From Cymodocea nodosa (taxonomy: Eukaryota > Streptophyta > Magnoliopsida > Alismatales > Cymodoceaceae): a stretch of 64,000 bases of DNA. Location of the stretch: NCBI GenBank assembly GCA_036874045.1, contig CM072336.1, positions 23,263,501-23,327,500 on the forward strand. Reading direction: 5' to 3'. Within the stretch, counting starts at the first letter, position 1, and each line of letters begins with the position of its first letter. The notes under the pieces were generated by a model. That model saw nothing but the letters and a program-made list of their open reading frames with translations. It did not search any database and was not told where the DNA came from. Made by a program: the position numbers and the translations under genes. Positions 59,575-64,000 of the stretch are shown piece after piece.

Positions 59575-60530
59575 GACATGAATAACAAAAGGATATTCAG
59601 ATTGGACTTGATGATACATCACATACAAATGAATAAAGGGAAGTCACAAATGTTGGTAGGAAGAGCAGTTGGGACGATGAAAGCGTATCTCATTTTTTAG
59701 ATACTTGTATCCCTTTAGTCGATAAAGGATATAAGCCCACTTCTTGCTTGACCCAAAAGGGATATAAATTACTTTAAGAGTGAGTTGTTGAAAATCATGA
59801 AATGTAAATTTACACATGCACAACTGAAGAACAAGTATGACAAATATGGAAGACTTCAGAGAGACAAACAAGTATAAGTTGAGTTCCCATACGTAAGACA
59901 TAGGAAGGAGCTGATAACGATTGGTGGAAAATTTTTAAGATGGTATGTTAGTTATATATTGTTTAATATTTATTAATATCTATTTCCATGTTTATTATTT
60001 ACAGGTAAACTAACATGACATTTTGTTTTCTTTATAGCGTGAGCCACAGTGTGACAAATTTTGACATAAGGGAATAAAATTTGCAGATAAATTATCCAAG
60101 TTGTCTGATGGGACTGTTACAATTGAGGAACATTGTTTTTTCCTAAGGTCTTCAACAAATCCAGAACATTTTGATTTCTTAATGACGAGTCTACTACTAC
60201 AGAAGTGATCAACACATAAGGTCTATAGAAGCGATCAACCACGATAGACATATCTACTTCCAGAATGAATGCATGTACTGAAAAAATGTATAAACATAAA
60301 GACACTGTCAATTATAGAATGAAAGCAATTGGTAAGTACTTTGGTCAATTGACTGAAAAAGAAGAGAAGAGAAGTATTTAACAGAAGATTTCTATGCATT
60401 ACTTGATTCTAATGGTGTTCCTAGTGGAAGTGATCTTTGGACTATTGCATTGCTTGATTTCTAAGCACGAAAGATATTTCTAACATTACCAGATTTAAGG
60501 TGAAAACTGCAATGGTTGGAAAGGTGTGTG
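59575..60530 (+). pseudogene. Myb/SANT-like protein of PIF/Harbinger, decayed
   Basis: With stops and frameshifts it reads WDDESVSHFLDTCI, KGYKPTSCLTQKGYKLL, then THAQLKNKYDKYGRLQRDK, then further IGGKFLRW. This is the Myb/SANT-like domain found in the second Harbinger protein and in plant L10-interacting MYB-type proteins. A later part (ADKLSKLSDG, then YKHKDTVNYRMKAIG and KIFLTLPDL) fits the tail of the same family. Not functional. Confidence 0.6.
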
Positions 60531-61069
60531 GAACAATGGCAACACACAAGAATGCATTAGTCCTTTGTTTTGATTATGGTGCAAAAGAGGACATTATCTT
60601 ACATGTTGTTATGTTTATTTGACATAAGACTTTTTTATGAAGTTACGTGTATAATATTATTTTGATATTTACTTCTATTGATAAGTCTGTTGCATTGAAT
60701 TTCCATAACATTATTTTTGCATCTAATATCAGATTGGCATATGGCTCTGTTAGAAAATTAAAGATTATATGAAATGCCATAGAGATTTCCTCTTCCAGTA
60801 TTAATGTTAATTATAAAATTACTAATAAATATATATAGATTAATTACTACTACTACTAATTATTTATTATATATATTAAAATCAAATCATTTATACATCT
60901 TCAAAAACTTCACTTCAAGGGTAAAGTTGAAAAATAATAAAAAATTTGAAGTTCTTATCAAATACAATTCCAATTTTTCTTCTCTTTTCAAAAAGAGTTA
61001 TTTTTTAAAATCACAACTACAGTACCATTCCTTAAAAAATTTGGGGTCCAAAAAAACTGAATTAAGCAC

Positions 61070-63268
61070 ACCCTAAGTTGTGTTATGTTGGCAAATGATC
61101 TAACCATGTTGAGTCACACCATGTTTTTAAGCATATTAAATTATAAAATTAATATGTTGAATTTGTAAATTGATATACCATTTCTAAAAATAGTATATTA
61201 ACTTTAATATATACTTTTAAATTTTATAGGTTTAATATACCAATTGCATAATTTGATATACCATATTCAGTAATGACAAACTTTGTAAACATTTTTGACA
61301 TATTGTTTTTAGAAAAACTCACTTATACTATGTTAACCTATGTGCTTATACTAGGTTGTTTCGACATAACCTAGACTCATCAGAAAGTGACCCAATACGA
61401 CTTAAAAAATCATATCAATTAACAATATGATTTGATTGTGCCAAGCCAGGCATAAATAGTTAACTCTGTCTCAATTAACATGTATATTGTTGACTGAACA
61501 TGTATTTGGAAAAATTTCCTGTAATAATATTAATAATGCTTTTAGCCGGTAGAGAAAAGGAGTAATAGTTGCAAAAAATTTACATGTGCAAAAATCAACC
61601 CAATTAATTCTCACACATAAGTTACACATTAACCACCAAACGGTTAGTATAGTTAGCCTTCCATTATCTTATAGGACCAACAAGAATGTCTAGAGTTCAA
61701 ACCCCCCGATAACAACACTAGCAATATCAGAAATAAAAACAATAAGACACTACAAATAATAGGCAAGTAATTGATCTTTTACTTTTTTAAACCTATCCAA
61801 AAATATCACCATTACTTGATGGTTAAATTATTACATGAACCTGAACATTTGTCATGTCAATTAGCAGTTAACAATTAATAATTCAAATCAGTTAATGAAA
61901 TGACTAATTTGATGCTGCAATTAACTAACCTGATTGGATTGAACGACCTACTTAAAAGTAGGGGCATACACAGGTCTAGTTTAATCTGAAAACCAAACCA
62001 ACCCTTACCATTTGAGCTGATTTGGGCTATGTTGTTATTTATTATCATAAGTTACATAAGGATCAAGGAATCCTAAACCTAAATTTTTTGGGTTAGGTAT
62101 CAATTTCAACAATGGGTTACCTAACCCAACCCAGGGTGATCTTGAATGGATTGCCACTGGTTTTCGTCATTTTTAAATTCAAATTTTATAGTTTACAGTA
62201 AATTATAGTTTGCAATCCTTTTTTCTAGATGAATGTTAGGGAAAGAAACAATTACCTAAATCAATAGCCATCATTAATGAGATTTTGCTTTAAAATTAAT
62301 GGATGACAGGATTTTCTTTCGTAAAATGATATATTCAATAAATCTACATTTTTTCCTCATATTTTTCTTTACAGACTAAATCCATACTTTTCTCTACTAA
62401 ATTGGGTTGCAAATTTAAATAGTTGCAAAAAATTTACATGTGCAAAAATCCAAGAGTGATAAGGAGTCATAGTTGCAAAAGATTAAATTTTATTGCCATA
62501 AATCCATACTAGAACTTGGGAATTGAGAATAAATAAAATATCTACTGTAAACACTAGTGGAGTATCGTAAATAAAAACATTATTGTCATTTCTACTAAGT
62601 TTGTGGATTGTGCTGGTTTGGATTTAAAGTGAAGTTGAATAATTAGAACTGGGTTGTGGATTCCTCCATAACTAGATCCAACCTCACCCATGTACACCCC
62701 TATTTAAAACCCAAACATGTTTTTTTGCCATTGGTAAAACCCTAGGGCATGTTTTTATTGATGGATGCATGATCGTTTAGTGAAATAAAATGTCATTTTG
62801 AAAACAATCCAATTAGGTTATAGCTACCGGTCCAACCTATCAATTTGTGCAACCGTTGAATAGACTACACTTACCACAAACAAAACCATTATACAATACA
62901 ATGAGAAAAGAGCCCGAACTCAGATCATTCTGGTGCACGAGCAAAGATTATACAAAAACAAACAAGGCAAAAGGTAATACTTAAAATTTATAAATTATAA
63001 TGTAAAGGAAAATCTCTATATATTGTAAAAGAGAGAAAACGAGTGAATCTACATTGACAGGACAATATTATAAGTTTTTTCTCTTTGGAAAAGAAAACTA
63101 CAGATGCATGGAAATAGTTTACAAAAGCATTCTATGTAGCCACAACCTACCATTGGTAAGAAGCCTAATCACCAAACAAACGGCAAAGCAAAAAGATGAC
63201 AATTTATGCAAAGAAGCCTTTTGATTAGGATTTTGCACTCAACAAGCGAGGAAAGAATTTACAGTGTT
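61070..63268. other. AT-rich intergenic sequence
   Basis: No gene is recognised. The right part (about 62,900-63,268) may include the 3' UTR of the candidate exon that follows. Confidence 0.45.
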
Positions 63269-63371
63269 TCAGCTTGGTTTTCCACGAGTCTTCAATGTGG
63301 TCAAGCTCGCCAAGTGCTTGCCCTTCACGTCAAAAGAACCACCATCTCCGTTGCTTTCGTGCTTTTTGAGC
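63269..63371 (-). CDS. possible last exon of a minus-strand gene entering from the right
   Basis: On the minus strand a T-rich acceptor (CCTTTTTTTCCATCAG) is followed by an open stretch of 34 codons, ESNGDGGSFDVKGKHLASLT and on to TRGKPS, ending in TGA at 63,269-63,271. The GC content is higher than around it. No family is recognised, and no upstream exon could be fixed within the window, so this remains a suggestion. Confidence 0.25.
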
Positions 63372-64000
63372 CTGATGGAAAAAAAGGATTTTGGAAATAA
63401 AGATATGATTCTTCAGTTTAATAGAAACGAAAATGATTGAAGTAAAAAAAACAAAACAGTTGCAGACATTCAAATGCCAAGCTTCATCTTAATTTTAGTG
63501 ACATCACAGGAAAAAAAGATGCATGCATTGTATCATAAGGAATGGCGCTACGAATCTAGATTTAAGGTACCTCCCACATAGCTTGATAAAGGGACACACA
63601 TAGATGGAAAGAACACCGCCAACTTTTATGAAACTTTATGAAATTTCATGTTTAGGGTTTGGACTTCTGTTCGCAACTGAGGCATTTATATATATTCCTT
63701 TCAGAAATTTCAAGCAGCAGTCTTTCTTTCATTATTCAGTATTACCCTATGCTTCGACTTGTTCCAACATCAATCTATAAGCCAACTAGTGAGATTCATC
63801 ATCTTTGAGATGAAGTGTCGACTAACTTCCACCGGTGGTCACTCCACCACTTCCTTGCATTATTCAATATTTACCTTTCTGCTTTAGAAAATGACTTGAT
63901 CCAGCATCATCTATAGCCAAATTTCATTTTCTCGACCAGAAAAAGGTTAAAGAAGCATATGTGCATTGAAAAAATATTTGTGTGTACTTGTGGAGTAATT
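63372..64000. other. unassigned right end
   Basis: Nothing is recognised. If the preceding exon is real this would be an intron of the same gene. Confidence 0.35.

Larger units (their letters stand above)
58957..61069 (+). mobile_element. decayed PIF/Harbinger DNA transposon (ends tentative)
   Basis: Parts of both Harbinger genes are present (next two entries). A possible left end is TTA|GGCTAGTTGGATGTG (58,954-) and a possible right end is AAGCACACCC|TAA (to 61,069). PIF/Harbinger elements have short inverted ends and a 3-bp TTA/TAA target duplication, but the ends here match only loosely and the triplets differ, so the borders are a guess. Confidence 0.4.

Noticed and set aside
1..64000. 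CRISPR arrays, bacterial operons, tRNA and rRNA genes
   Set aside because: Looked for by eye. The repeats are LTRs, microsatellites or palindromes. No tRNA cloverleaf with a GGTTCGAATCC-type arm and no rRNA blocks were noticed, and the genes are clearly plant nuclear.

Overview
The window looks like nuclear DNA of a flowering plant. Its coding genes have introns with GT..AG boundaries and plant-specific families: a FLOWERING LOCUS T-type PEBP gene, an AGAMOUS/SEEDSTICK-type MIKC MADS-box gene, a rhamnose-synthase-type 4,6-dehydratase and a protodermal factor 1 gene. The wording of the FT-like and MADS proteins (for example [11 protein letters not shown] in the first and a C-terminal FLQVN...LQLG in the second) is more like monocots than eudicots. 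The low GC of introns and spacers suggests a non-grass monocot. No species can be named from this alone.

Positions 1 to about 24,400 are a stack of nested LTR retrotransposons of the Ty3/gypsy Athila/Tat type. The oldest visible layer is a minus-strand gypsy reverse transcriptase/RNase H remnant (21,725-22,185), next to a degenerate minus-strand LTR-like block (to about 24,370). A minus-oriented LTR fragment (20,806-21,724) sits in it, and that fragment is interrupted by a plus-strand outer element whose visible part runs from position 1 to 20,805. The outer 3' LTR is itself split by an inner plus-strand element (12,416-19,885) with two LTRs, a primer-binding site, a polypurine tract and a near-perfect 5-bp target duplication.

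The most unusual content is in these two elements. Each carries, between gag and the 3' LTR, a decayed gene for an F-box protein (F-box at the N terminus, then an F-box-associated-like region). The two copies are disabled by different mutations, so the ancestor was open for 379 codons. The inner element has gag and the F-box gene but no pol. The outer one has the odd order pol, env-like ORF, gag, F-box gene. Short palindromes (GTTGAGTTA...TAACTCAAC) are scattered through the LTRs and untranslated parts of these elements.

Positions 24,400-33,000 are AT-rich spacer with microsatellites. The gene-bearing part follows: an FT-like gene with four classic exons (33,183-34,688, +), a D-class (SEEDSTICK/AGL11-like) MADS gene with seven exons (39,369-43,129, +), a single-domain UDP-glucose 4,6-dehydratase-like gene with a 5' UTR intron (46,385 to about 49,240, -), a plant alpha/beta hydrolase (50,649-51,713, +) divergently arranged with it, and a PDF1 gene with three exons and an L1 box in its promoter (53,864-55,521, -). 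The right end (56,000-64,000) is mostly AT-rich spacer with a decayed PIF/Harbinger transposon (about 59,000-61,070), a possible small secreted-protein ORF and a possible last exon of a gene entering from the right.

The genes do not form a pathway. Two (FT-like and D-class MADS) belong to families for flowering time and ovule identity, PDF1 is epidermal, and the dehydratase supplies nucleotide sugar for cell-wall and flavonoid rhamnosylation.
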